DNA of 64,000 nucleotides from Serratia proteamaculans (GCF_008830365.1 NZ_WBKI01000002.1:62001-126000); one strand, 5' to 3'. Shown: positions 45,774-54,583, numbered from the stretch's first letter. A program made the numbers and translations. Notes: generated by a model not told the origin, from the sequence alone.

Positions 45774-46430
45774 ATGGATTTAGCCTTATTCGACCTGGAT
45801 GAAACCCTGATTGATGATGACAGCGCCAGCCTGTGGATGCGCTGGTTAGTCACCGAGGGGTTTGCGCCGGCGGAACTGGAACAGCAGGAACAGCAACTGA
45901 TGCAGCTCTATTATCAGGGCAAGCTGTCGATGGAGGATTACATGCAGGCCACGCTGGCCCCGCTGGCCGGCCTGAGCACCCAGACGGTGGCTGGTTGGGT
46001 GCAGCGTTATATCCGCCGCGATATTCTGCCGCGCGTCTACCCCGCCGCCCGTGAACGCCTGCTGTGGCACCGTGAACGCGGCGACTGCATTCTGGTTATT
46101 TCCGCCACGGGTGAACATCTGGTTGCGCCGATAGCCGCACAACTGGGTGCCGACGGCGCACTGGCGATTGGCGTCGAAGTGCAAGACGGCCGCTTCACCG
46201 GCAACACTTACGGCACCATGACCTACCAGCAGGGCAAGGTGATCCGCCTGAAAAAGTGGCTGGCCGAACACCCGGAGCTGAGCTTTGAACACAGCCATGG
46301 CTACAGCGATTCCCTCAACGACAAGGCGATGCTGGAATATGTCGACAGCGCTACGGTGATCAACCCGGACACGGAGCTCAACGCGCTGGCAGTGGAAAAA
46401 GGGTGGGAGATTTGCCGCTGGGAGCGCTAA
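45774..46430 (+). CDS. HAD-family (IB) phosphatase
   Basis: A 218-residue HAD hydrolase. Motif I is LFDLDETLID with the nucleophile Asp, motif II VISATGEHLV, motif III a Lys in GKVIRLKKW, and motif IV GYSDSLNDKAMLEY. The layout is that of subfamily IB, which includes phosphoserine phosphatase and PgpC-like enzymes. No transmembrane segment. Substrate unknown. The ATG at 45774 follows CGGAGAAATACTG; the 55 codons upstream in the same frame lack family resemblance. Confidence 0.85.
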   Translation: MDLALFDLDETLIDDDSASLWMRWLVTEGFAPAELEQQEQQLMQLYYQGKLSMEDYMQATLAPLAGLSTQTVAGWVQRYIRRDILPRVYPAARERLLWHRERGDCILVISATGEHLVAPIAAQLGADGALAIGVEVQDGRFTGNTYGTMTYQQGKVIRLKKWLAEHPELSFEHSHGYSDSLNDKAMLEYVDSATVINPDTELNALAVEKGWEICRWER

Positions 46431-46533
46431 ACGACGCGTCGGTCGGCAAAAAATGCCTTCCGGTGTGACAATCGCTGAATTGTGGCGTACGAATAATAGC
46501 TTAGGTTAATTCACCCGTATAAAGAGGCGTTCT

Positions 46534-47154
46534 ATGCTGACCATTTGGGGTCGTGAAAATTCGAACAACGTCAGGAAAGTGCTGTGGTGCGCCGCAGAGC
46601 TGGAGCTGAATTACAGCCATATCAATGCCGGTGGCGCATTCGGCAAGGTGAACGACGAGCTCTACCGCTCATTAAACCCGAACGGCCTGGTGCCGTTACT
46701 GCAGGACGGTGACTTCGTGCTGTGGGAATCCAACACCATAGTGCGTTATCTGGCGGCGAAATTTGGTAGTGAACCCTTCTACCCGCAGGATCTGCAGGCA
46801 CGCGCCAGCGCTGAGAAATGGATGGACTGGACCACCGCCACTATCGTCAGCCACTTTAGCGTGGTGTTCTGGGGCCTGGTGCGTACCAAGCCGGAACTGC
46901 GCGACATGGCCAAGATTGAAGCGGCGATCGCCACGCTGGAAAAGCACTTCGACATTGTGGAAGAAACCCTGGGCCGCCAGCCTTACCTTTCCGGCGAGTC
47001 GTTCGGTATCGGTGACATCCCGCTCGGCAGCTTTGCTTACGCCTGGTTCTCAATGCCGATTAAGCGTCAACCCCGCCCGAACATGGAACGCTGGTACCAA
47101 CAGTTAACCGCCCGCCCCGCTTATCAGCAGGGTGTGATGAGTGAGTTAACCTGA
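46534..47154 (+). CDS. gstB: Glutathione S-transferase, GstB-like
   Basis: A 206-residue GST. The N-terminal thioredoxin-like half has MLTIWGRENSNNVRKVLW, LNPNGLVPLLQDGDFVLWESNTIVRYLA with the cis-Pro and the Glu-Ser that binds glutathione. The C-terminal helical half has GIGDIPLGSFAYAWF and PRPNMERWYQQLTARPAYQQGV, like E. coli GstB (208). It lies next to yliI as in E. coli. E. coli GstB handles bromoacetate and iodoacetate. Confidence 0.85.
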   Translation: MLTIWGRENSNNVRKVLWCAAELELNYSHINAGGAFGKVNDELYRSLNPNGLVPLLQDGDFVLWESNTIVRYLAAKFGSEPFYPQDLQARASAEKWMDWTTATIVSHFSVVFWGLVRTKPELRDMAKIEAAIATLEKHFDIVEETLGRQPYLSGESFGIGDIPLGSFAYAWFSMPIKRQPRPNMERWYQQLTARPAYQQGVMSELT

Positions 47155-47172
47155 TTTTCACGGGGCGGTTTT

Positions 47173-48273
47173 TTACGACGCCCCGACCTTCAGCAGCTTA
47201 CCGTCACTCTCATCCGTCAGCAGATAAAGATAACCGTCCGGTCCGGTACGCACTTCGCGAATGCGTTCGCCTTGATCGGCCAGCAGCCGTTCTTCCCCAA
47301 CAATTTTATTACCGTCCAGCGTCAGACGGATTAATTCTTTTTGCGCCAACGCGCCAATAAACAGCGAATGCCGCCAGGCAGGGAAGCGTTGCGAATCATA
47401 GAACGCCATGCCGCTGATACCGGGCGACACCGGCCAATAATGCAGCGGCGGTTCGGTGCCGGCTACCTTCTGCCCTTTAGCCTCCGGGATCGCCAACCCG
47501 GAATAATTAATGCCATAGGTGGCGATCGGCCAACCGTAGTTTTTCCCGGCCTGAGGAATATTGATCTCATCCCCGCCGCGCGGGCCATGTTCGTGTTCCC
47601 AGATGGCACCACTCCACGGGTTCAGCGCCAATCCCTGTGGATTGCGCTGGCCATAAGACCAGATTTCTGGCCGCTTACCCGCCTGACCGACAAACGGATT
47701 ATCCGGCGGTACGGCCCCCTCGGCGGTTAACCGCAGGATCTTGCCCTGTAGCTTGTCCAGATCCTGCGCCGTCGGCCGCTGGTTATTTTCGCCCAGTGCG
47801 ATAAACAGATATCCCTGACGATCGAACGCCAGCTTGCCACCGAAGTGATTGCCGACCGACAGCTTCGGCTGCTGACGGAAAATCACTCTGAAGTTTTCCA
47901 GCCGCCGGCTGTCGGCGCTTAGCTGGCCGTAGCCCACCGCGGTCCCCGCCTTGTCATCCTCACCCGCTTCGGCAAAGCTGAGGTAAACCCGCCTGCTGTC
48001 GGCAAAATCCGGCGCCAACAGCACTTCCAGCAGGCCACCCTGCCCCTGGGCATACACCGGTGGCACGCCGCTAATCGGCGCTGACAGCCCTTTATCTTGC
48101 TGCCACAACCGCAGACGCCCCGGTCTTTCAGTGATTAACATACCTCGATCGCCAGGCAAAAACGCCAGCGACCATGGGTGTTCCAATTTATCCTGTAATT
48201 GCATGACCGTCGGTGCGGCGTGCAACAGGCCACTGAACAACAGTAAAGCGGCCATCATGCTCAATCGGGGCAT
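47173..48273 (-). CDS. yliI: PQQ-dependent aldose sugar dehydrogenase YliI
   Basis: A 366-residue soluble periplasmic quinoprotein with a six-bladed beta-propeller fold. The signal peptide ends SGLLHA. Conserved parts are LEHPWSLAFLPGDRGMLITERPGRLRL, LGENNQRPTAQ, QRNPQGLALNPWSGAIWEHEHGPRGGDEIN with the catalytic His and PQQ ligands, and the C-terminal REVRTGPDGYLYLLTDES. E. coli YliI (371) oxidises aldoses when PQQ is supplied. Start after CCGGAGGACGCT. Confidence 0.93.
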   Translation of the reverse strand: MPRLSMMAALLLFSGLLHAAPTVMQLQDKLEHPWSLAFLPGDRGMLITERPGRLRLWQQDKGLSAPISGVPPVYAQGQGGLLEVLLAPDFADSRRVYLSFAEAGEDDKAGTAVGYGQLSADSRRLENFRVIFRQQPKLSVGNHFGGKLAFDRQGYLFIALGENNQRPTAQDLDKLQGKILRLTAEGAVPPDNPFVGQAGKRPEIWSYGQRNPQGLALNPWSGAIWEHEHGPRGGDEINIPQAGKNYGWPIATYGINYSGLAIPEAKGQKVAGTEPPLHYWPVSPGISGMAFYDSQRFPAWRHSLFIGALAQKELIRLTLDGNKIVGEERLLADQGERIREVRTGPDGYLYLLTDESDGKLLKVGAS

Positions 48274-48404
48274 AGCGTCCTCCGGGACAGAAACTGACCC
48301 ACTTAGTGTAGCCCAGTAGGATGATTCCCACGTTTGTTTTAAATTTCAATATGTTGCCTTTTCCACCGACTGTGCTTAAGTTAAGGGTTCACCAAGGAGA
48401 AAAC

Positions 48405-48824
48405 ATGAACATCACCGTCACCGAAACCCCTGATGAAGAAACCCTCAACACCATCCGTTTGGGGTTACGGGCCCACAACAGCCCATACATCGACCCTATC
48501 CAACGCAAATCCCTTGCCGTCTATAGCCAGGATGAAGCCGGTCGGGTGGTCGCAGGCCTAACCGGCGAGACCTGGGGAAACTGGTTGAGCGTTGAATGGT
48601 TGTGGGTGGATGATTCGCAGCGCGGCAGCGGGTTAGGTCGCAAGGTGGTGCTGGCAGCTGAACAGGAGGCTAAAGCGCGGGGCTGTCGTTATGTTCGTCT
48701 GGATACCTTCAGCTTTCAGGCGCGGCCGTTCTACGAGAAGCTCGGGTACCGCTTGCAGATGACGCTGCAGAATTACCCGATAGAACACGAATGTTACTTT
48801 CTCACCAAAACTCTTATTGAATAG
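48405..48824 (+). CDS. GNAT-family N-acetyltransferase
   Basis: A 139-residue acetyltransferase. The acetyl-CoA motif is SQRGSGLGRKVVLAAEQEA, preceded by SVEWLWVDD and followed by the beta-strand/helix VRLDTFSFQARPFYEKLGY. Single GNAT domain of usual length; the substrate cannot be told. The ATG at 48405 follows AAGGAG and replaces an upstream in-frame start at 48321. It precedes the CorA-type gene by 11 bases and may be co-transcribed. Confidence 0.85.
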   Translation: MNITVTETPDEETLNTIRLGLRAHNSPYIDPIQRKSLAVYSQDEAGRVVAGLTGETWGNWLSVEWLWVDDSQRGSGLGRKVVLAAEQEAKARGCRYVRLDTFSFQARPFYEKLGYRLQMTLQNYPIEHECYFLTKTLIE

Positions 48825-48835
48825 CAGGTGGCTTG

Positions 48836-49816
48836 ATGGAAACCGCAACCATGGTTGTGAATTGCGTAGCATACAAGGCCGGTCAACGGCTGGGCGAAGT
48901 GACCATTGATGATGTCAGTGAGGTAGTCAAGCAACCGGACACCTTCGTCTGGCTCGGGCTGTGGCAGCCGGAGGACGCCTTTATGCGCAAGGTGCAAGAG
49001 GAATTTGGGCTGCACGATCTGGCGATTGAAGATGCCCTGTGCGCCCACCAACGACCAAAGCTTGAAGCCTACGGCGATTCATTGTTTATCGTGGTCAAAA
49101 CCGCGCAATGGGGAAAGGACGAAGTCGAGTACGGCGAAACCCACTTTTTTGTCGGCAAAAACTTTCTGGTCACGGTACGCCACGGTGACTCACCCAGCTA
49201 TGCGCCGATCCGCCTCAAGGCGGAAGAAAACCACAAGCAAATGTGCCGCGGCCCGGGTTTTGCCTTGTATTCGGTGATGGACTTTGTGGTAGATAACTAC
49301 CGCACCGTGGTGGCAAAGTTCGAGACGGATATCGAAGCCATCGAAGCCAACATGTTCAAATCCGAGTTTGATCAGACCGCCATCGAGAACGTCTATACCC
49401 TGCGGCGACACCTGTTGGCGCTGCGCAATGCGGCGATGCCGATGGACGAAATCTGCAATCAGCTGATTCACCTGCATGAAGAAGTGATCCCGAAAGAGCT
49501 GCGCGCCTATGTACGTGACGTACAGGACCATGCCCGCCAGGTGGTCAGTAACATCGACGATATGCGAGAAATGCTGACCAACGCCATGCACGTCAATCTG
49601 GCACTGGTCACGGTAAAACAGAACGAAGTGGTAAAACGGCTAGCGGGCTGGGGGGCGATCCTGGCGATCCCTACGGTGATATTCAGCCTGTACGGCATGA
49701 ACTTTGCCAATATGCCGGAGCTGAAATTCCCCTGGGCCTATCACACCATCCTCGGAGTCACCGCCGTCGGCTGCTTCTTCCTGTACCAAAAACTGAAGAG
49801 ATCCGGCTGGCTGTAG
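48836..49816 (+). CDS. CorA-family magnesium/divalent cation transporter
   Basis: A 326-residue protein of the CorA metal-ion transporter family. The long N-terminal cytoplasmic funnel includes GLHDLAIEDALCAHQRPKLE and a long stalk helix. Two C-terminal helices are joined by the pore signature YGMNF, then PELKFPWAY, and the tail is KLKRSGWL. It lacks the length and sequence of E. coli CorA or ZntB and is a separate paralogue. The transported ion is probably Mg2+, Co2+ or Ni2+. I chose the ATG at 48836 after AGGTGG; a TTG one codon earlier is possible. Confidence 0.88.
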   Translation: METATMVVNCVAYKAGQRLGEVTIDDVSEVVKQPDTFVWLGLWQPEDAFMRKVQEEFGLHDLAIEDALCAHQRPKLEAYGDSLFIVVKTAQWGKDEVEYGETHFFVGKNFLVTVRHGDSPSYAPIRLKAEENHKQMCRGPGFALYSVMDFVVDNYRTVVAKFETDIEAIEANMFKSEFDQTAIENVYTLRRHLLALRNAAMPMDEICNQLIHLHEEVIPKELRAYVRDVQDHARQVVSNIDDMREMLTNAMHVNLALVTVKQNEVVKRLAGWGAILAIPTVIFSLYGMNFANMPELKFPWAYHTILGVTAVGCFFLYQKLKRSGWL

Positions 49817-49822
49817 TCGATT

Positions 49823-49851
49823 ATGGGGCTGCCCACCACAGCCCCATTTTA
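49823..49851 (+). terminator. Intrinsic terminator of the CorA-type gene
   Basis: ATGGGGCTG and CAGCCCCAT form a perfect nine-base stem with a seven-base loop, followed by TTTTAC. Confidence 0.78.
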
Positions 49852-49855
49852 CCCA

Positions 49856-51238
49856 TTACTCGGGCTGAACCTGCTGTGACAGACTGGGTCGGGTCAGCAA
49901 ACTGCCAATCAGAAAGGCCGCGCCGCCCACCAGCAGGCCACCGTAGATCGGGCTGTTGGCCTCAATACCCTGGTAATACATCAGCCCCAACACGCACAGG
50001 CTGCCGGTCAGCATACTGGCAATAGCCCCGGTGCTGGTGGCGCGCTGCCAGAAAATGGCGCCGATCAGCGGGATCAGCATCCCCCCCACCAGCAGGTTAT
50101 AAGCCAGCGTCAGCGCCATCATCACGTCCCGCACCACAAACGCCAGCCCCAGCATAATGCAGCCCATGATCAGTGTCGTGAGTCGCCCGGCCGCCAAGCC
50201 ACCGGAAGGCCGCTTGCGGATCGCCGGCAATACGTCCTCCAGCGCAATAGTTGAGGACGCTAACAGACAGGCGCTGGCCGTCGACATCAGCGCCGCCAAC
50301 GCGGCAGCCGCCACCAAACCGCTGACGCCCGCCGGCAACACCGCCTGAGCAATGGCGGCAAAAGCGCCATCGGTATTGGTCAGTTGCGGCAACACCAACT
50401 TTCCGGCCATGCCAATCAGAGCACCGGTCACGCCATACAGCACGCAGTAAACCCCGGCACCCAGCCCGGCGTAACGAGCAGTATTGATGCTGTGGGCGGT
50501 AAATACCCGCTGCCAGATATCCTGACCGATCAGGATGCCGAAGAAGTAGATCAGGAAGAACACCAGGATAGTATCCAGCCCGATCGACGACAGCTGGTAG
50601 TAGCTGTCCGGCAATTGGCTGCTGAACGCCGCCCAGCCACCGGCTTTGACGATGCTCATCGGCATCAACACCAGCATCATGCCGACGGTCATAATAATAA
50701 ACTGGATAATGTCGGTCAGCGTCAGTGACCACATGCCGCCCAGCGTGGAATAAAGCACCACCAAGCCCCCACCAAGCAGAATCGAAGCGGTGAACGACAG
50801 ATCAAACATCACCTGCATCACGCTGCCGATGGCGATAATCGAGGTGACCGCCACCATCAGATCGTAAGCCAGCATGATGGCACCGCTGGTGACTCTGGCG
50901 GCCGGATGATAGCGCCGCGCCAGCACCTGACTGACGGTGTAGAGCTTGAGTTTGAGCAGCGGTTTGGCCAGCACCATGCTCAACACCACAATCCCCGCAC
51001 CCAGCGCCCCGCACAGCCACACCCCCGAGATACCGTAGGTGTAACCCAGCTTGACGCTGCCAATGGTTGACGCGCCCCCCAATACCACGGCGGACAGCGT
51101 GCCCAGGTACAAACAGGGCCCCAGATTGCGGCCAGCCACCAGATAATCTTCCTTGGTGGTAGCCCGGCGAACGCCAAGCCATCCCACCGCCCCTATCACC
51201 AAAAAGTAAAACACCACTACCAGCAGGTCGAGATTCAT
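49856..51238 (-). CDS. Sodium:solute symporter (SSF family)
   Basis: A 460-residue inner-membrane symporter with about 13 helices. SSF features are the N-terminal FYFLVIGAVGWLGVRRATTKEDYLVAGRNLG, the sodium-site region AYDLMVAVTSIIAIGSVMQV, GGMWSLTLTDIIQ, and LAALMSTASACLLASSTI. It lies 72 bases downstream of the ureohydrolase gene on the same strand, so it may import the guanidino compound that enzyme splits. That pairing is inference; related loci in pseudomonads put guanidino-acid hydrolases with symporters. Confidence 0.85.
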   Translation of the reverse strand: MNLDLLVVVFYFLVIGAVGWLGVRRATTKEDYLVAGRNLGPCLYLGTLSAVVLGGASTIGSVKLGYTYGISGVWLCGALGAGIVVLSMVLAKPLLKLKLYTVSQVLARRYHPAARVTSGAIMLAYDLMVAVTSIIAIGSVMQVMFDLSFTASILLGGGLVVLYSTLGGMWSLTLTDIIQFIIMTVGMMLVLMPMSIVKAGGWAAFSSQLPDSYYQLSSIGLDTILVFFLIYFFGILIGQDIWQRVFTAHSINTARYAGLGAGVYCVLYGVTGALIGMAGKLVLPQLTNTDGAFAAIAQAVLPAGVSGLVAAAALAALMSTASACLLASSTIALEDVLPAIRKRPSGGLAAGRLTTLIMGCIMLGLAFVVRDVMMALTLAYNLLVGGMLIPLIGAIFWQRATSTGAIASMLTGSLCVLGLMYYQGIEANSPIYGGLLVGGAAFLIGSLLTRPSLSQQVQPE

Positions 51239-51310
51239 CAGTCACTCCGCATGCTTGTTATTATTCGGTATCAGGCGCAACGGCTCCGCCGGTCAGGGTA
51301 TAGCGAGGCC

Positions 51311-52243
51311 TTATCGCTCAGGCAACACACACAGCATTTCAAACAGCAGGTTAGCCGCCAGCAACGCGGTATTTCCGGAACGATCGTAAGGCGGCGAGAC
51401 CTCTACCACGTCGCTGCCGACCAGATTCAGCCCCCGACAGCCCCTGACGATCTCCAGGCCCTGCCAAACCGACAGCCCGCCGACCTCCGGTGTGCCGGTG
51501 CCCGGTGCAAAGGCCGGATCCAGACCGTCAATGTCGAAACTGAGGTAAACCGGCGCATTGCCCATCTGTTCACGCACTTCTGCCATCAGCGGTGCCAACG
51601 AGCGATACCAGCAGGCTTCCGCCGGCACCACGCGAAATCCCTGCTTGCTGGACCAGTCGAAATCATCGGCCTCATAACCGCTGCCACGCAGCCCAATCTG
51701 TACCACCCGCTGTGGCTGCAAAAGCCCCTCTTCAAAGGCGCGGCGAAAAGTCGTCCCGTGCGCCAACTTTTCACCAAACATCTCTTCGTTGGTGTCGGAG
51801 TGGGCATCCACGTGAATCAAGCCAACCGGGCCATATCGGCTGGCCATCGCACGCAGGACAGGTAACGTCAGTGTGTGATCGCCCCCCAGCGTTAGCGGAA
51901 TGCAGCCGTGGGCCAAAATGCCGTTATAGGCCAGCTCAATGCGGCGGACGCTGTCCTCCAGGCTGTAGGGGTTGATGGCCACATCCCCCAGGTCGGCCAC
52001 CTGCAACCGTTCAAAAGGCGCGGCGGCGGTACCCATGTTGTAAGGGCGGATCATCACCGATTCCTGACGGATTTGCCGCGGCCCGTAGCGCGTGCCGCTG
52101 CGATTTGAAGTACCAATATCAAGGGGAATACCGACGAAGGCCGCATCCAGCCCCCGTGCATCATCTGCGACGGGCAGGCGCATCATGGTAGGGATACCGG
52201 CAAAACGCGGCATATCGTTGCCACTTTGGGGTTGGTTCAACAT
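51311..52243 (-). CDS. Ureohydrolase: agmatinase or guanidino-acid hydrolase
   Basis: A 310-residue manganese enzyme of the arginase/agmatinase family that releases urea from a guanidino group. Metal ligands lie in LTLGGDHTLTLPVL, HVDAHSDTNEE and YLSFDIDGLDPAFAPGTGTPE. The start MPRFAGIPTMMRLP and the late segment LVGSDVVEVSPPYDRSGNTALLAA resemble guanidinopropionase and guanidinobutyrase of Pseudomonas as well as agmatinase. Neighbours (symporter, divergent LysR regulator, no arginine decarboxylase) favour a catabolic guanidino-compound role over polyamine synthesis. Start after AAGGAAA; an in-frame ATG at 52213 is possible. Confidence 0.85.
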   Translation of the reverse strand: MLNQPQSGNDMPRFAGIPTMMRLPVADDARGLDAAFVGIPLDIGTSNRSGTRYGPRQIRQESVMIRPYNMGTAAAPFERLQVADLGDVAINPYSLEDSVRRIELAYNGILAHGCIPLTLGGDHTLTLPVLRAMASRYGPVGLIHVDAHSDTNEEMFGEKLAHGTTFRRAFEEGLLQPQRVVQIGLRGSGYEADDFDWSSKQGFRVVPAEACWYRSLAPLMAEVREQMGNAPVYLSFDIDGLDPAFAPGTGTPEVGGLSVWQGLEIVRGCRGLNLVGSDVVEVSPPYDRSGNTALLAANLLFEMLCVLPER

Positions 52244-52490
52244 GGGTTTTCCTTGTTCGAGCGTCGGTGAGTTTCAACATTTGGATAACAATTACAGGCT
52301 ACCCCGACACCTGACAGGGCTACCATTCCATCTTTGGGATGTAAGTATTGAAAATACCGATGATTAGTAACGCATTGAACCGTTGGATTTTATTTAACTC
52401 CCATGCCATAAAGACACAGTTACCCGCCCACCGACCCCCTCGGTGATGTTATGCAATAGTTAACAATTAGCGATTTCCGTGGAGGAGAGA
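52244..52490. promoter_or_regulatory. Divergent promoter region of the ureohydrolase operon and its LysR gene
   Basis: The 247-base gap between two divergent starts should hold both promoters and the LysR-binding sites. Several A/T-rich interrupted palindromes are present, but I cannot single out one T-N11-A site with confidence. Confidence 0.4.
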
Positions 52491-53405
52491 ATGCTCACCA
52501 ATTTGAGCGATATTGATCTGCGACTGCTGCGGGTATTCGTCGCCGTTGCGGAAGCCCAGGGCGTCAGCGCGGCTCAGGAAACGCTGTTGATGAATCAGTC
52601 GACCATCAGCACCCATCTCGCCACGCTGGAGACCCGACTGGGATTTCGCCTGTGTCAGCGCGGCCGTTCCGGTTTTATGCTGACCCCGAAAGGCGAACGC
52701 ATGCTGATCGCCTGCCGCACCCTGTTTAACGCCGCACGTGACTTTACCCGCGTCAGTCAGTCGCTGAACGGTCTGTTGACCGGCGATCTGCAGATCGGCC
52801 TGGTGGATAATCTGGTGTCGCTCCCGGGTAATCCCTTCAGTCGTGCCATCAAACAGTTTCAACGTCGGCATCAGGATGTGCAGTTGCAGTGCCGAATTTG
52901 CGCCCCCGGCGAACTGGAACAGGGGTTGCTGAATCAGCAGCTCGATGTGGGTATCGGTTATTTTGGCCAGCAGTTGGACGAGCTGCAGTATCAGCCCTGG
53001 ATAGAAGAGACGCAGGCAGTCTATTGCAGCAGCGATCACCCGTTGTTTGCGGTGGAGCAGCCGGGGCGTGAACAGATTGAAAATGCGCGCTGGGTCAAGC
53101 GCGGCTACCTGCTGGCGCAGCAGCTTTGCCCGCTGGCACCGCTAAACCTCGGTGCCGTTGCCCATCATATGGAAGGGGTCGCCCATCTGGTGCTCAGCGG
53201 CGAGTATCTCGGTTACCTGCCCACCCATTACGCCGCGCGCTGGGTAGAACAAGGCGCATTGAAACAGTTAGGTGGGCAGGCGCTGTCTTATCAGGCGGCA
53301 TTGAGTCTGGTGACCCGGCCTGGCTTGCCAAAGGAGGCACTAAGCGCATTGCTGGAGGATTTGCAGCGCGCCGGGGAGGCTTCAGCCGCTATGGCGTTGG
53401 TGTAG
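52491..53405 (+). CDS. LysR-family transcriptional regulator
   Basis: A 304-residue regulator. The N-terminal helix-turn-helix is LRLLRVFVAVAEAQGVSAAQETLLMNQSTISTHLATLE, followed by the linker helix and a periplasmic-binding-like effector domain (GDLQIGLVDN..., CRICAPGELEQGLLNQQLDVGIGY). It is transcribed divergently from the ureohydrolase/symporter genes, the usual layout for a LysR activator of its neighbours. The ATG at 52491 follows GGAGGAG; a GTG at 52479 is upstream of it. Confidence 0.9.
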   Translation: MLTNLSDIDLRLLRVFVAVAEAQGVSAAQETLLMNQSTISTHLATLETRLGFRLCQRGRSGFMLTPKGERMLIACRTLFNAARDFTRVSQSLNGLLTGDLQIGLVDNLVSLPGNPFSRAIKQFQRRHQDVQLQCRICAPGELEQGLLNQQLDVGIGYFGQQLDELQYQPWIEETQAVYCSSDHPLFAVEQPGREQIENARWVKRGYLLAQQLCPLAPLNLGAVAHHMEGVAHLVLSGEYLGYLPTHYAARWVEQGALKQLGGQALSYQAALSLVTRPGLPKEALSALLEDLQRAGEASAAMALV

Positions 53406-53421
53406 CAAGGTGCGAACAGCA

Positions 53422-53453
53422 TAAAAAAATGCCCCGCACACTTGGCAGGGCAT
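53422..53453 (-). terminator. Intrinsic terminator of yeeZ
   Basis: On the minus strand ATGCCCTGC pairs with GCGGGGCAT (one T-G pair) around a seven-base loop and is followed by seven T. It lies just past the yeeZ stop and may also serve the convergent LysR gene. Confidence 0.78.
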
Positions 53454-53463
53454 GTTCAAACGT

Positions 53464-54288
53464 TTAATTGACCGGCATACGCGCCGGATCCGGGTACTGA
53501 TATTCAAACCCCAGTTCGTTGCAGATACGGCTGCCGTCCACCAGACGCCCGCCCTGCTCCGTCTCGGCGGCAAACTGCGGCGGCGACAGATTTAATTGTT
53601 CGGCTAGAGCCGGGTAGAACTCGCGTTTGGTCGGATGGGCCGGCGCACATAGATTATAAACATGGCCGCCTTTCGGCAATTTCAGCAGCAGTTGGATCGC
53701 GCCGATCACGTCGTCCTGATGCACCAGATTAACCCCTTGCGAGCCGCCTTTAACATCAACTTTGCCCGCGAGGAAACGGCCAGGATGACGATCGGCCCCC
53801 ACCAGCCCCGCCAGACGCAAAATATCCACCGAGGTGTTCGGCAGCTCATGCAGCCAACGTTCCAGCTCTGCCAGCACCTGCCCCGAAGGCGAAACCGGCT
53901 TCAGCGGCGAGTCTTCGCGCACCGTGCCGGTGGTTTCACCGTACACCGAGGTTGAACTGGTAAACAGGATGCGCGGCACGCCGAAGGCCATCGCACTGTC
54001 CACCAGCATGCGCACCGCATTAAAATAGTTTTCACTGCCTTCGACGGTACGGCGAGCGGGTAACGTCACCACCAGCGCATCAACGCGCAGCAGCGCCTCC
54101 AGATCCTCCGGTTCGCAAATCAGTTCCGGCGTCATTTCCAACTGATAGCATTCAATCCCGCTCATCCGTGCGGCCTCGACGCCATCCGGCGTGGTTTTAC
54201 TGCCAACGACGTCAAATCCACGGCTCATCAGCGACAGAGCCAGCGGCATACCCAACCAACCCAGGCCAATAATGGCTACCTTTTTCAT
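53464..54288 (-). CDS. yeeZ: YeeZ, NAD(P)-binding SDR-family protein
   Basis: A 274-residue protein similar to E. coli YeeZ (274). The N-terminal dinucleotide-binding motif is IIGLGWLGMPLA (G-x-G-x-x-G form). Further on are LFTSSTSVYGETTGTVRED, typical of nucleoside-diphosphate-sugar epimerases, and RLAGLVGADRHPGRFLAGK. It lacks a clear catalytic Y-x3-K. It is divergent from the his operon, as in E. coli. Function unknown. Confidence 0.9.
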   Translation of the reverse strand: MKKVAIIGLGWLGMPLALSLMSRGFDVVGSKTTPDGVEAARMSGIECYQLEMTPELICEPEDLEALLRVDALVVTLPARRTVEGSENYFNAVRMLVDSAMAFGVPRILFTSSTSVYGETTGTVREDSPLKPVSPSGQVLAELERWLHELPNTSVDILRLAGLVGADRHPGRFLAGKVDVKGGSQGVNLVHQDDVIGAIQLLLKLPKGGHVYNLCAPAHPTKREFYPALAEQLNLSPPQFAAETEQGGRLVDGSRICNELGFEYQYPDPARMPVN

Positions 54289-54443
54289 GATCTTCCTCTC
54301 TTGAAGACTGCAGCGCTTTGCCCATTAAGGCTACGCCAGTCAGCGTAGTGATTCAATCCACCGATCTTAAGCTTAGGTAAAGTCGCGTCCAGCTAATAAC
54401 TCAACCTGTTTCAATAAATTAAATTTATGACGACAAAAAAGAG

Positions 54444-54473
54444 TTGCGCGACAGACGGCGGATAGTTTAGGTT
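54444..54473 (+). promoter_or_regulatory. Primary promoter of the his operon
   Basis: TTGCGC (54444-54449) and TAGGTT (54468-54473) lie 18 bases apart. The segment GTTTAGGTTAA is shared with the E. coli and Salmonella his promoter region, whose -10 is TAGGTT. Confidence 0.7.
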
Positions 54474-54517
54474 AATTAGCAATTGAGTTTGTAGCGACTT
54501 TATACAGAGAACACACC

Positions 54518-54565
54518 ATGACACGCATTCAGTTCAGCCACCATCATCACCATCACCCTGACTAG
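54518..54565 (+). CDS. hisL: his operon leader peptide
   Basis: A 15-residue leader peptide, MTRIQFSHHHHHHPD, with six consecutive His codons (CAC CAT CAT CAC CAT CAC). E. coli HisL is MTRVQF followed by a longer His run. Ribosome stalling at these codons when charged tRNA-His is low lets the antiterminator form and allows reading into hisG. Confidence 0.96.
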   Translation: MTRIQFSHHHHHHPD

Positions 54566-54583
54566 TCTTTCAGGCGATGTGTG

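Noticed and set aside
47106-47170. Terminator formed by the 3' end of gstB with CGGGGCGGTTTTTT
   Set aside because: The left arm lies inside the gene and the loop would be over 40 bases; the local CGGGGCG/CGCCCCG pair has its T run in the loop, so no normal terminator is formed.
54536-54559. The run of His codons as an engineered His tag
   Set aside because: Context (leader start, stop, attenuator, hisG downstream) shows it is the natural hisL leader peptide.
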